Origin: Hyaloperonospora brassicae
Lineage: Eukaryota > Oomycota > Peronosporomycetes > Peronosporales > Peronosporaceae
Assembly: GCA_947650285.1 (NCBI GenBank)
Contig: CANTFL010001486.1
Span: forward strand, 310,001 to 374,000
Direction of reading: 5' to 3'
DNA: 64,000 bases
Shown: piece by piece, positions 19,971 through 31,376 of the stretch
How positions within the stretch are numbered: the first letter of the stretch is position 1
How the letters are laid out: each line of letters begins with the position of its first letter
Position numbers and translations under genes: made by a program
Notes under the pieces: model-generated
The model's input: the letters and a program-made list of their open reading frames with translations, nothing else
The model's database searches: none
Told to the model about the DNA's origin: nothing

Positions 19971-22943
19971 ATGCATCGGGACATTCGTCTTGCTTCAGCT
20001 GAGCTTAGGATTGCCGAGCTGTCCGCTGGAATAACGAAAAATGTGATCGACCGACCAACCATCCTACGTGCGAGCTCGCAATTGCTGAAGGTCGACACAC
20101 GACTGTCCAAGGTGTTGCCGCTGGTTACCTCCGTCATCTCCAGGATGCAACGATGTCCTTGTGCGACTAAAAATGAGCATGCGCTCCGGGTGGTGCGACG
20201 CATCGTCAGCAGTCAACAACAGGTCATCCGACCACAAACGGCTCGGCTGCGTCGTGAAAACATCAAATTTCCGCTGAATCCAAACCTTGCGGTGGCTGCA
20301 GCGGTTGGCATGGACGTTCCGGCATTATAATTTTCGAGACATGGACACTAACTTTTGGTTCATAGGACTTATCGCGACTCAGTTTCCGAATGTCATTTCG
20401 TTTAACGGGTCGACGACATTTCAGAACTTGGTTTTGCGGCTCGAGACTTCGTCTGCTGCTCCTATCACACCAACGAGACTCGAGCGGTTCTGATGGATCC
20501 GCCTCGTCCTGTCGTTTCTCTAGCATCTTTTCTATCTCGGCGACTCAGTCAGGAAGACGAACGCTATCATTCGCATCTTCTTTCGCGGCTCCCGTGTCTT
20601 CGACTTCTATGTCGTCGACTGCTGTGACCGTCGGCAAGCCGTCCTCATCGGCGGAAACCTCTATTACTTATCTGAGGAGACAATCAGCTTTGTTTAATTT
20701 TGCAGCGGATCCTGGTGCATCCTAGGATCCACATTCGTATTTCTGGTCGGCGTGTTCATCGACCGCTAGGTCGGGATCGGCGTGTTCCACTGCGTCATGT
20801 TCTCATGTACCGTCCCTTCAAGCTGTCGGATCATCAGCTCATAAACTTAATACCTAGTCTCTAACCGAGCTAGATTTCCATGTCGATTCAACAATGACGA
20901 CCATTTCCACTCCTGAGCTGATGAATTTTGCTGAAGAGACTGTTTCGTCGACCACCTCACAGTCCCAGCGCCTGGGATAAGCAGATGCGAGTAATTCTGC
21001 CGCGCGCTCCAAATTTGCTCTCAATCTACCTCTCTCCGCGTCGCCACCGGTAGCTCACCCGTCTAAGTTGCGTCAAAAGGTGGGAGCAGTCCATCCTTAA
21101 GTAATCAAGCGTTTCACCGCGACACCTAAGAAGGTCAAGGCATCAAAGGCTTCAGCACGACCGAAAAAATCCAAGGTGACCGGTCTACTTGCTGCCCCAT
21201 CCGCTTCACTTCCCCGGATGAGAACTCGCCGGTTTTCTTCGGCTATGTCTGTACCACCAACTGCGATCGCATTTGCCGCTAGTCAATCCCAAGACGCTTT
21301 GGGTCCTGTTTTGTCGGTCGCCATCGCAACCACTCCATCAATTAAAGTCGTATCTAACGCGTTGCCATCGACGTCGCCGACCGCCGTCGTTGGCTTTGAC
21401 TGTGCGTCTTCTGTCGATTCCAAAATCCTGTCGTCTGCTAGGTCTTCCAAGAAAAGGAAAGCCTTTCTTCTTTCGTCACCCGATCGAGTATTTTATCACA
21501 GCCTCCTCAGTGGACGTCCCTGCCGTCTCGACGGGCGTGGCTCTAGTCCGCTCATTGCAGAAAAGCGTCAACATTCACGTCACCCTATCGACCCCGTCCA
21601 GTTTTTCTGTTGCTGTCGATTCCTCAACGAATTCTGTTAATGTACGACCCACCAGTTCACCGAAGAAAAAGCAACAAATTCATCGGTACCAAGCCAACCT
21701 CAGAAAGACGCTGACAGCTGAGGTGGCGCCTGCTTCTTCGTTGACGTCCACAAATTTGTTGGCGCCAAGCAATATTTAGTGCAATTCTTCGTCAACCACG
21801 GAGGCGACTGCCGCTATTGGCTTGCCTGAGACATTAGCGGTTCCATACTCTATTCTTCGTGCTCGTGCGGGTCAAGTGGTCGCTCGGGAACCTAGGTCGA
21901 CTCTCGCCATGGGAGCGAGTCGGGATATCCATTTCTTCCATCACGAGTCAGCTCGCTGTTGGTTGCGAGTCATGTCGGATCGGTCACCTATCCGACAGGT
22001 GCGCGTTGGTTCGACGTCGTTCGTCTCTCCCACCCCCGTTTCACTCGCAGTTTTCCTCGAGGTTGCCGACGTACATGATCCGTCGCATCCGTGTCAGCGT
22101 ACTCTGGCGTTGTTTCCATCGAAGCTGATGTTCATGAGTGTGTTCAAGCTTGGTGACGCTCAGGATCGGCTCCGCCATTCTATCCATCACTCTCATCCTA
22201 GTTCTCCAGTAAAGTTGATGGCTGGAGCGTGGGTCAAGTTTCGCAGGGATAGTCGTGATCCAACGCCGTCTGCCCATGTCGATACTCGCTCGAAACGTTT
22301 TGTGGCTTTATGGGAGCGTACGCATTTGATCTTGAGGTCAAGTTTTCTTATGGTCATGAACCTCGATGAAAACCCTTCGCGCTCGCCTGAAGACTTGTCC
22401 CAAATTTATGAATCTTTAGTTAATTATGATGCCGCTCGCAAACGTCGTGGGGATCTTCTGTGGAAAGACGCGGGGACTTTGAGTATTGTCTTGCAAGATG
22501 CGGCGTCTGCGAAGACATCTCTTGTACCCTTACTTTTACTCGACCTCGAACTTCTTTTTGAGCCATCAGTTCCTGTGTACTTAATCATGAGTTATGCGTG
22601 GGTGCCCGAGGGTGTTGACTGGATCAACGAAGTTAGAATGCGTGACCAAGTTGAACCCTGGCGTGTTTGGTGGCTGACTCGTCCATCGGAGCATCCCTAT
22701 AACACGTGCTTCCGTCCGTGCAATCCTGGCTTCCCTGTCTTCGCTCCGGTCGGCACGCCAGAGAGTATAGTGGAATCACTCGTCGGCGAGGATTTCGACG
22801 CAGTTGAAGCTTCTCCCCCGGTCGTCGATCCCTCTGATCCCGAGCCCGAAATCCGCAATGGTATGCAGATATTCGTTGACGCGTCTGATTGTGTCCCTAC
22901 GCTGTTGCATGGTGATTCCATCTCGTTCATAGCTGACATGTAG
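19971..22943 (+). pseudogene. Antisense accessory gene of element III
   Basis: A long gene on the plus strand, opposite to element III pol and between its chromodomain and its lost 3' LTR. The N-terminal part (19971-20330) includes a helical region. Its words GRHTTVQGVAAGYL, HALRVVRRIVSSQQQ and ENIKFPLNPNLAVAAAVGMDVP recur, diverged, in each satellite monomer. A Ser/Thr-rich middle (20390-21780) includes SSTAVTVGKPSSS and a basic KKVKASKASARPKKSK stretch with stops. The C-terminal 373-codon ORF (21822-22943) is intact and has a conserved-looking fold rich in Trp (WERTHLILRSSFL, DAASAKTSLVPLLLLDLEL, RDQVEPWRVWWLTRPSEHP). I do not recognise the family. At least four frame breaks lie before the C-terminal ORF. 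Confidence 0.75.
21822..22943 (+). CDS. Intact C-terminal ORF of element III accessory gene, unknown
   Basis: 373 codons from ATG to TAG, the longest plus-strand open frame of the window and much longer than expected in decayed sequence. It is not simple sequence: it has hydrophobic blocks (SLAVFLEVADV, KLMFMSVFKLGD), helices (EDLSQIYESLVNYDAARKRR), a Leu-rich strand region (KTSLVPLLLLDLELLFE) and a Trp/Pro cluster (VEPWRVWWLTRPSEHP), ending in an acidic tail. There is no signal peptide. The frame probably continues upstream (about 21780), so the ATG at 21822 is only the first in-frame Met. Function unknown. Confidence 0.6.
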   Translation: MPETLAVPYSILRARAGQVVAREPRSTLAMGASRDIHFFHHESARCWLRVMSDRSPIRQVRVGSTSFVSPTPVSLAVFLEVADVHDPSHPCQRTLALFPSKLMFMSVFKLGDAQDRLRHSIHHSHPSSPVKLMAGAWVKFRRDSRDPTPSAHVDTRSKRFVALWERTHLILRSSFLMVMNLDENPSRSPEDLSQIYESLVNYDAARKRRGDLLWKDAGTLSIVLQDAASAKTSLVPLLLLDLELLFEPSVPVYLIMSYAWVPEGVDWINEVRMRDQVEPWRVWWLTRPSEHPYNTCFRPCNPGFPVFAPVGTPESIVESLVGEDFDAVEASPPVVDPSDPEPEIRNGMQIFVDASDCVPTLLHGDSISFIADM

Positions 22944-23059
22944 TCGCCTTTGTTTCTACCTCGTTCCTTCATCTCGTTAATCCATTTATCTATGTCTCCA
23001 TGCATCAATACATCTTGAAGCAGTAACTTAACTTCTCATTCTGCTTGCCAGTCTTCACA
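22944..23059. other. Spacer between chromodomain and accessory gene
   Basis: The space between the convergent ends of pol (minus) and the accessory gene (plus). It is T/C-rich on the plus strand. No feature recognised. Confidence 0.4.
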
Positions 23060-23345
23060 GAAAGAGAGTACGCGTTGCGATGGTATTTCTACCGTTCGTC
23101 TGCGACTTGCACCATCTGCAGACGGTTCTCTCTCTTCTACCGCCTCAAGTAGTCGAGCAATAAACCTCCACATGACAGGTTGATCAATGGGTACCACATG
23201 GGTTCATCGTATCCCACCCCTTATACCAAGAGCTTTCGCTGGATACTGTCAGTAATTGTTAACCTTAACGTTTCATCGTCAAGGATGGCTTCTACCTCGT
23301 ATCGACCACTGGATTGTCGGGCATCCAGCCATCTTCCGGCAATAG
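23060..23345 (-). pseudogene. Chromodomain of element III
   Basis: The minus strand reads GRYEVEAILDDETLR, LLV, a stop in place of the conserved Lys-Trp region, GVGYDEPMWYP, then after a frame change NLSCGGLLLDYLRR and NRLQMVQVADE. The YEVE start and the GYDEPxW box identify a chromodomain, diverged from that of element II. Confidence 0.7.
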
Positions 23346-23399
23346 TTCTTCGTCAAATTCAAGTCGATCTGTAATTCCTAGTCTTTCCACCAACTTTGT

Positions 23400-25068
23400 C
23401 GTTGGACGTGCCCCTTTTTCTGTCACTGTTTTCAATCACAAATATGGACAACCGGGTAGAAGCGATATCCGCTTCTATCTGACAACTACAATTCAAATGC
23501 ATACACTTCAACCTGTTTCATGACTCGAGAGGATCATGCCACCGGTGGGCTAGCTTCTTTTTCAGTCCAGGCTTCACTCTTTCCATGAATAGCCACACTT
23601 TGTCTGCTTCGTTTATCACGGCGTTAGACGTCCTACTGGTCGCCGTGCTTCGAACTCTGTTGTCACCAGTTCGATCACATTGATCTTTTGATGTATCATC
23701 ATCTTGCTCAGTATCCTGTCCAGTGTTTGCTGACTTAATTTGTCTTTCAGTTGGGCTGAGTAGCTTGTTATGTTCACGTGTCATTCTTGCTTTCTCTCCC
23801 ACTTGGTACTCTTTAGCCAGTCGTGGGGCTACTTCTAGTCGCCTGTTAGATTCGCGACTCCACAGAACTAGATTCGTTCAGTCCACCACCCTATCATTCT
23901 TTAGATTGGCGAGTCGCATTGACTCTGTCATCGCCTTCAGTGTTTAGTGGGCTTCACAACCGTGTACCAAATAGATCGGCGTCTCGTTTCTCGTTGAATC
24001 TCTAGAATTGTCAATGGCATGAACCAGATTTTCTGCAATTTCATCTCAATCCGCTTATAGTGGATCTTCCACGTAGACTCGCACTGTTTAAATTATGGTC
24101 TTCACACTTCGCAATTGTTTTCCGTTTGCTTGTGGACGATCAGTGTGGGTGGCTCTTGACTTAGCTTGCATCATTTCAGCAAACGTTTGACTGACCCCAC
24201 TCATGAACCTAGGATATTTGTCGTGACGAATGAGACTAGGAGCACCTAAATGACGAAAAACATTATCTTTAAACGCTTTCGCTACTTCCAGAGCCGACGT
24301 ATCACTCGTGGCTTTAGCTATTACAAACCCCGTAGAATGAGCTTGGAACAGTAAATGCGCTGGATGTCCCCGTCGAGTGTTCGGAAGTGAGATGACAAAG
24401 CCCATAGACACCACCTGAAACGTTCGTTTGACCATTATATTCCCCGGGGAATGACAATTGAATGTTGGCTTGCTTTTGCTCGTGCTGCAAATTTCGCAAC
24501 CTTGTACATGCCTCGCCACATCTGCATACAGTCCGGTCCAGTAGTTATGAGTCTCGACCTTGTGATATGTCCACACAATTCCTTGGTGGCCGCCTTCTAT
24601 CGATTCATGACAATTTAGCAGTATTTCATCGACTATTTTCTTTGTAATTACGAGTCGTAGTTTAATGTCATCTTCTTGTGTCTCTCCTAATTCTCGTCGC
24701 CGTCCCACGTAATGGAGCAACCAGTCCTGGATCAGCACGAATCGATCAGCGATCTTCCCGGATTCGCTAGCTTGACGGTGTGTAAGTTTGTCAAGTTCTC
24801 CTTGCAGATACGTCATGAGGTCTGCCCACTTCGTCTCTTTATCTTTGGCGGTCGATATCCGTTCTCTCCGTTCCTGTTGTACGGCTGTTGGGTCGATATC
24901 CTCCGCACTGGATGATCCTCGAGTCTTTGGATTTGGTCGAGTCACGGTGCGTCGAACGCGCTTCTCATTTCCTCGATTTCTAACCAACTCTTCACTCTTC
25001 TCTGTCGATCGTACATCACCTAGCTGGTCGGTGAATCGCACGCGACGAGTTGTACTCCGTGTAATCAC
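23400..25068 (-). pseudogene. Integrase of element III
   Basis: In the 326-codon ORF 24088-25068 the H2C2 zinc-binding domain is complete (NCHESIEGGHQG ... GCEIC). The core follows as VVSMGFVISLP, where relatives have Asp for the Gly of SMGF, so the first catalytic residue is lost. Next are LIRHDKYPRFMSG (second Asp kept) and HTDRPQANGKQLR, where a frame disruption removes the T-E-R box with the catalytic Glu. The C-terminal domain appears at 23518-23802 (EADKVWLFMERVKPGLKKKLAHRWHDP) and about 23430-23500 (LSDRSGYRFYPVVH). The N-terminal ~120 residues form a charged linker from the second RNase H. Confidence 0.88.
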
Positions 25069-25119
25069 TGACCTCGCTGGCTTTGCTTCGATGACCTGAT
25101 CGGGTTACCTATCTCCAAC

Positions 25120-25614
25120 CAAATTTCTTGTATCCGATTCAGTTTTCGTAGCTCTTCATAGCGTTCCTCACTTATGAGTAGCTTCTCTGTATTAGCTTCC
25201 AGTGTTTCCATAGCCAGGACGTCGGCAGCTGCATTGTAGTGGCGAATAACGTGCAGCTACTGAACGGAATTAAATCTCGTAAATAAGTCTTTATGACGTG
25301 CTAATTCTACTTGCAGTGCGTGGTGTTTACATGCGATCACTCCATGGATTGTTGGATCGCTAGCCCCGGGTCCCCCACTATGATCCGATCAGCGACTTGG
25401 TGAACCAATGCTAGTTCAGCGCCTTGGTTCATGCCGGCGTATTCTGCCAAGTTTACTGTGGTAGACGGAAGGTAATTACTCGCAGCCATAACGGCTGTCC
25501 ACTGAGGCAGTCTCCACAATATCCACGCACAACTTCCAAATCCACCATGTTTGTTGTCTTCGACGAACCGTCGAAAGACATGACGAACCCACTAAATATT
25601 TACGAGCCTCGTGC
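25120..25614 (-). pseudogene. Second (additional) RNase H of element III
   Basis: Visible boxes: VMSFDGSSKT (first Asp, about 25560-25590) in one frame; then in 25337-25519 LPQWTAVMAASNYL, VNLAEYAGMNQG (Glu) and IIVGDPGLAIQQSM (second Asp). Beyond this the frame is full of stops (25120-25337), with remnants of the C-terminal helix. It corresponds to the extra RNase H of element II, whose aligned segment has TAG where this one has the Gln of LPQW. Confidence 0.75.
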
Positions 25615-26178
25615 TTACAACATATCAGGATCGAGGCGGACTATTATTCTAGGAGTAGAGCATAGAGAAATGTGTGCTAGCGATTCGTCGAGTCCGACTG
25701 TCGGTGTGATGAACGCCTGGAGTAGCTGCAGAAAATCGACATCGCGCTCGCCGACTCTTTTAGTTTTCAGATGATAGGGTGACAATAGTACGGCAAAGCT
25801 GACTGCGCGTTCATACAATGATTTGGACGTAAAGAACCACTCCAATGTTGAGTATCTCGTATAGACGTGGATTGTTTTCCCCACCAGCAGTGTAAGTGCG
25901 ACTTTGATCAGTTGTAATGTTGCTAGCACCTCACGCTCTGCCAGGTGATAATTCTTCTCATTCTCCTTTAACACTCGTCCGCAGAATCGCACTGGATGCA
26001 ATTTGTGGTCGTGAAGTTGCATTCGGGTAATACTCAGTGCCCAGTCGTTTGCGAAGATCATCACGTGGAAAAACGGTCGTTTAAGCAGCTCAAATGAATT
26101 GCGAGCTATTCCCAGAGCTGGCGATCCCAGGAAATCGTCCTCCTTCAGTTGGTAGAGGACTACTCCATAGACCGCCAT
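25615..26178 (-). pseudogene. RT connection and first RNase H of element III
   Basis: A 187-codon ORF starting within the RT thumb/connection (AVYGVVLYQLKEDDFL), followed by the RNase H-like domain: VMIFANDWALSITRMQLHD, LKENEKNYHLAEREVLATL and HVYTRYSTLEWFFTSKSL. The position usually Asp in the first strand is Asn (FANDW has Asn then Asp) and the third-strand site is Tyr-Thr-Arg. By family knowledge this first domain tends to be catalytically relaxed when a second RNase H is present. It ends in FLQLLQAFITPTVGLDESLA, typical of this group. Confidence 0.7.
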
Positions 26179-26179
26179 A

Positions 26180-27150
26180 TCTTAGGCGAATCAACTATAG
26201 TAATTGAGAGCCCCCAAGAATCCCTGTATTCCTTTCGTCAAAGTCGGTAAAGGGATTTAGACGATAGCTGCCAGCTTCTCTGGGTCAGCTGTGATTCCGT
26301 GCGCGTTTACTTTATAGGATAGGAAGTCAACCTGCAGTTGAATAAATATGCTCTTAGTAAAAATTATTTTTATCGACACTTTGTAAATCGTTCCAACATT
26401 TGATTGAGTGTTGCTAAGCAATCATCGAAACTCCGTCCACCAAAAGAAATATCGTCAGCGAACGATCGACGCTTAAACACCGGGGAAAGTGTCGATTCGT
26501 CGGCTTCACCTGTTTAAATTATGTTGTTCTCAGGGTCGTTGACTATTCGTTGTACTGCGTCAGGGTCCGTATTCATGCAGCAGTCTGCTTCGAGCTTAGA
26601 GACGGAGTGTGTAGGTCGGACGTGCAGTGGCGGCTCTGATGATATCATCGACTGTTTGTTCGCTGCTTCTCTCTCCACAATTATTACCTTCTATGAAAAC
26701 TCGCTCCAGCCTCCTTTAGATTAAATGTAACCTCACAGAGCATTGTCAATCAATCGTTGATAGAGCATCGGGGCGTTCTTTAGTTCGACTGGCAACCGCA
26801 ACCATTCAAAGGGACCCGATGAGCACACAAAAGCTAAAATGTGTTTTGCTCTCTCTGTCGTCAATTTTATTCAAAACCCACTAGCAGCATTAAGAGAGCA
26901 AAACTATTTATAGCCTTCCAGTTTTGTAAGTGAATCGTTCACAAAGGGCATCGCATTTTACATACCTATCGTCACAGCACTGACCATCTTGGATTTAATG
27001 CGCAAACGTAGGTCCACGCCATTCTTCTTTGGAACGATTAAAATTGGTGAGGCTTACGGACTCTGTGCGAACAAAATGAGGCCTGCCCTAACCAAATTCT
27101 TTAACAATTTGTACAGTTAAGATAGTTGCTGGAGAGGCACCCGTCTAGCC
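26180..27150 (-). pseudogene. Reverse transcriptase of element III
   Basis: Blocks scattered over frames: GLILFAQSPYASPILIVPKKNG and VDLRLRI (about 27000-27080), FCSLNAASGF (about 26915), GPFEWLRLPVELKNAPMLYQ (about 26770-26830), active site SFADDISFGGRSFDDCLATL (Asp-Asp at about 26455-26462) and KLAAIV, stop, IPLPTLTKGIQGFLGALNYYS (26195-26280). Stops at 26182-26184 (CAA to TAA) and 26191-26193 (CGA to TGA) fit transitions when compared with relatives that read YSRFIQD. F-x-D-D replaces Y-x-D-D. Confidence 0.82.
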
Positions 27151-28600
27151 CGTTGTTTAATAGGTTCATGCTCATTTACGTATATGTCGCAAACTACTTT
27201 ATTCGCTGAAGGTGGTTATGCATTTCAACTCGAAATCATGATCTGCTCATGTTTCTTAATACAGAAATAACTTGGCTTGCTGTTTCTAATCATGAGCTAA
27301 TAATATTACAATATTTCCGCCGTAATTTAACTTTGTTGGTGTCAGCTTAGTGAGGTCCGGTAAAAAGGCGAGTTGTCGGGCGTAATCAACCATTGTGTCT
27401 TTGATGCTTTTATGCTCATAGATAGGTTATTTTACTTCCACAGTCGATAACTCGTCATCACGTGGGTCCACGCTCGACTCTTCCAGAATGCACAAGAACC
27501 TTTTTTGGAGCTCGTCGACGGAGTTATTCTCTATATTACGTGACAATATACATGCTGCAAATGAAGTAACGACACGACTTCGTTTTGCACCTTGCTCTCT
27601 TCGTTCATCATCCGACTGGTGGATTGACTCCCTGAGAAAAGGTGAATCATCGCCTAAATAAGTACACGTTATTGATGCTGCTGAATGGTTCGATCTCTTG
27701 CTGATGTCTCCGTTTTCATCCTTGACACGCGTGTTTGGTTTCTAATGATGATCAGCGCGATGACTATCTCCACTATCGGTTTCAATCTTTGTCCGCTCCG
27801 TGGAACCATCCTGAGCTTGTTGTCTCAGTACACTGTCTTCTATATCTCGGTTACTTTCGTTCTCATCGGTCAGAAATCGTGTAACGTGGTCGCTTTATTC
27901 CAATGAAGGATGGCACGCGGTAGAGTATAAACCGGTCGTTTAACCGTCGGTGGTTGTCGAAACAAGAATTCCTCATACAAACTCTTCTCTTTCTGCAGCA
28001 ATTCTTTGTCTAAGTCGTGTTCGTATATTAGCACTTGCCAATCTCTGTAGTTCCTTCAATTTACGCAATCTCTTCCCTCATCACGTGAGAGCGTGTCGTG
28101 TGGCATCCACACGACTATCGGAAAATGTGCCGGGCAGGTCGTTTCTCGTGGTGCAAGATTTGTCTGTCGGACCATCGTCTCTTTTCCCCTCCTGTTTTAT
28201 ATGACCGTAGGTAGTAGTAAGGGTAGTCGACGAACCCACAGTTCGTTTGTGGACCAAGGCGGTTGTTAACGCGGCAGCTAAAATACCTCAAACTCTCGTT
28301 GACCGACATTCATGGAATCTCTGGGCCCCCCTGTGACCTCTCTGCTCCACTCTTGTTCGTCACTCTCTCGCGGACTTAAGAAGCGGCACAACCAGTATTT
28401 CGGGTAACTTGGCCATTGAATTGAAAAGATCAAGACAGAACCCGACTGGGGTCATGAAACCTGTTCCAAGGATCAGGTCCCCCCGCGTGATGTAGCATGG
28501 TCTATACTTCAAATTTTATAAGACCACGTTTCACCCCAGGGTTATCTTGACTGTAACTCTTGACGTCGTGACCACCTTTGGCTTTGCGATCACTTGAACG
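27151..28600 (-). other. Protease-RT linker region of element III, decayed
   Basis: About 1.4 kb where minus-strand pol should continue. Readable fragments include DELQKRFLCILEESSVDPRDDELSTV (in pieces, 27440-27530) and RQLAFLPDLTKLTPTKLN (about 27310-27375), both plausible pol sequence. I see no separate gene. Confidence 0.5.
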
Positions 28601-28780
28601 CTAATTTACTTGTCCGTTCTCATGTGACCCTTTGACTTAAGTTTTCGTGCGAATGACACATTGATCGCCGATATGTTGGCTCTAGTATTAAGCAATTTCT
28701 TATTCAATTCATCATTCACTGCTCCCACTACAAAAGCTCTCATTATTACTCTTCAAATAAACTTCCTGGACGACCCCCAC
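28600..28780 (-). pseudogene. Protease active-site region of element III
   Basis: The minus strand reads LNKKLLNTRANISAINVSFARKLKSKG. Relatives have LLDTGAN, so the catalytic triplet Asp-Thr-Gly is Asn-Thr-Arg (codons at 28681-28689). Both substitutions can be single G-to-A type changes on the coding strand. The rest of the protease is broken. Confidence 0.75.
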
Positions 28781-29199
28781 AATATAGTTACTCCCCTTGT
28801 AGCAACCTCAACGGCTTCTCCGATTTCACTGGTCGCCAAAAGTCGCGCGATGCGCCCATACGAGCCATTGCTCTTTTTCCATCAACATGACCGTCTGCAA
28901 AGGACAACTCCTATTGGTCCTATATTTCGTTGGCTTTCCTATACAATTTATCGCGGAGCCTTCTTGTATCTCTAACATAGGCGAACTCGTAGTTCGCGTC
29001 GAAAGCTGGTTCCACTGACTGTGGCATCCCCTTGTTTCCAGATACAGTCAAAAGCGGTGAGCCTCCTAGAAAAAACGGCTAGGCGAAAAGATGTGTAAGA
29101 GTTCTTCGGGCACAGTTGTTCGATCAACCGATGACTTGATAAAATGTTTTAGCTTTCGAACTTGGAAAACGGTTCGCATCTACCGACATCATGCACTGA

Positions 29200-31376
29200 T
29201 GGTAGAACTTGCAACGGCGTCTGCAAAAATTAGCGTCGTAGCTTGCGGCCCTACACGCACCACGAGGGTCCCGTGGTCGGCGTTCCCTTAAGTGGTTTGT
29301 CGGTGCCGCAAATCTACTTGATCCGTTGGTCGACCTGTAAACTATTATCGGCGGGTGCTTTTGCCCGACTCATAGCGCTGGGACCTGATCGTACTGGCTC
29401 GCTGCGTTATGTAGGTAACGTTGCCCTGTTTACCTCTCTACCCACTTCCATATAATCGGTGTCAGGATCTGACTCGTAGTCATTATAGTAGTCGTCGTCA
29501 CTTTCTTCATCTTGCGACTCGTATGGATCAGCATTTTGTAGGAGTCTAAATTTTTCAACTGCAGCCCGTAAATCGTGTGTAGTCGCTGACGCGAGGGTAA
29601 TAGGGAGGCCATCATCACGCTTGTATCGCCCTGCCCGCCCTTCGCGCCGTGGTAGTCTGTCTCTGTTGACGAATCGGTGTTCGTCAAGTCTTTCGTGGTG
29701 ATCGAAACCAGAATCATCGCGTCTTTATTGATGATTGAATTGGCAACCATCGATCCTGGCCTCTCGTCGGCTCTCCAATCGACGAGCACTGTCATGTTGA
29801 CTATCGCTGCGGCGATTGACTCAGGACTAGTATCTAAGGAAATTGGACATTCGATTGATGCTCATTCTGACACTTTGCCTCTCGCATTGTTCCCCCAGCA
29901 ACCGGTAACTGATGATCTGTTCCAATCGATGTATATCGCCCAGTCGTTGCGGGTAGATGAAATCCATCAAGTCATCGTCTTTAAAATTCAGCAAGAAGTG
30001 CTCCACATGATCTTTCGACTCGGCTCCACCCTTCTCGTATTGACACTGCGCTGCTCGGGAATATTGATTTTATCGGAGTTGAAAGCGCACACATAATTCG
30101 ATTTCTGGCGCTTCGTCGAGTAATATCTTGTACTGGCCAACTGATCGTACTGCGGGAAGTATTACTCTAAAATCGCTTCACTGAGCAACTTTAATTTTTT
30201 CTGCTTTTTCTATAAGAACTGTCGGTATTTACTCTTGGCCGCCTTCCCCAGACTCAGCGTTAATGGCTTACATTAGTCGTTCTGAGGTTCGCACGTTCCT
30301 TTCATCTCGTAAGTAATCGTCTTGATCCACTCAAGAGCTTCGTCGGATCGGTATCGTCATCCTTCGAACTTGGCAATCTTATCCAACGGATTATGCGTCC
30401 GTACCTTAAGTACTTGTCCTCGTTCACTCACAGATCCTTTAAAGCTCAGACGACGGTTGCAGCTGTTCGTCGAATGAATCCACGATGTTGTCTAGTCAAA
30501 AATTTGTCGTCGTCGTCGTAGGGTCCTCTTCCATCTTCTTCTCTCGCTTGCAAATTATTCCTTCTCGTTAAAGGGAATGACCTTGAGGTTTCCATGTAGA
30601 CGTTTTCCATGTAATGCTATCTCATCACTCGAGAGTATGCCTCTGGTTTATAATTACCTTTCTCCCCCATTTTTAGCGTTCGTACACGCTTATGTCTAAC
30701 TGGAGCTTGACTTTAACTCATAACTCGCTGGTATCGGTGCCTTCTCTTACATTGAAATTACTTCTCCATACAGCTGCTGCATCGTAATGCTGACGCTCGG
30801 AATCGCGTCAATTCCGTATATGTTCATGATCTTTACTCTTTATTCCTTCATCTCTTTGTCCACCACCCGCGGGTTAAAGACTTTCTCAGCCAGTTTCGAA
30901 TCCTGCGACTCTTTGCACTTGTATCCCATCGCTCGAAAGATGTAGGTCGTATACGCCAAGAGTGCCTCAATGCTTAAAAAGATGTAGGTCATGTTTAACA
31001 TGGTGCTGAGTTCCGACCGTTTTTCTTGCGTAGATCGTTTAATGTTGAACTGCTTGATCCACCTGCTCTTCTTCATCTCTTCAGCCATTCGATGAAGGAT
31101 CTGTTTTGCCTGAGGAGTAGAGATCCTCTTCGAGGTCCTATATATAGACGATTAAAGCCCTGCTACGCCTAGCCTCAGCTCGTCGTCATCGCCTTTTCCT
31201 TTCTCAGCTTGCATGACGTCTCTTACTGCTTGTGCATGCTCTTCCTTCATTGCCTGTACGCGACTCACATGTACCGCGTGTAGATCTGGATTTCCTTCAT
31301 CTTCTTCTAGTACTCCATTTTTGCCGTACTCGTCACATCCATCTTGATCTTCCCTCCACATGGTTACCTTCTTCAA
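29200..31376 (-). pseudogene. gag of element III
   Basis: The N-terminal ORF 31152-31376 is charged and probably coiled (RVQAMKEEHAQAVRDVM). After decayed sequence the capsid core appears at 30120-30350 (EALEWIKTITYEMKGTC, CKPLTLSLGKAAKSKYRQFL). The next piece (29430-30110) includes TRYYSTKRQ and an acidic Asp/Tyr stretch. A Cys/His-rich remnant at 29220-29320 (CRAASYDANFCRRRC) may be the zinc knuckle. The layout parallels element II gag. Stops and frame changes are frequent, so limits are approximate. Confidence 0.7.

Noticed and set aside
24788..25099. Plus-strand ORF of 103 codons
   Set aside because: Shadow of the integrase linker of element III on the minus strand.
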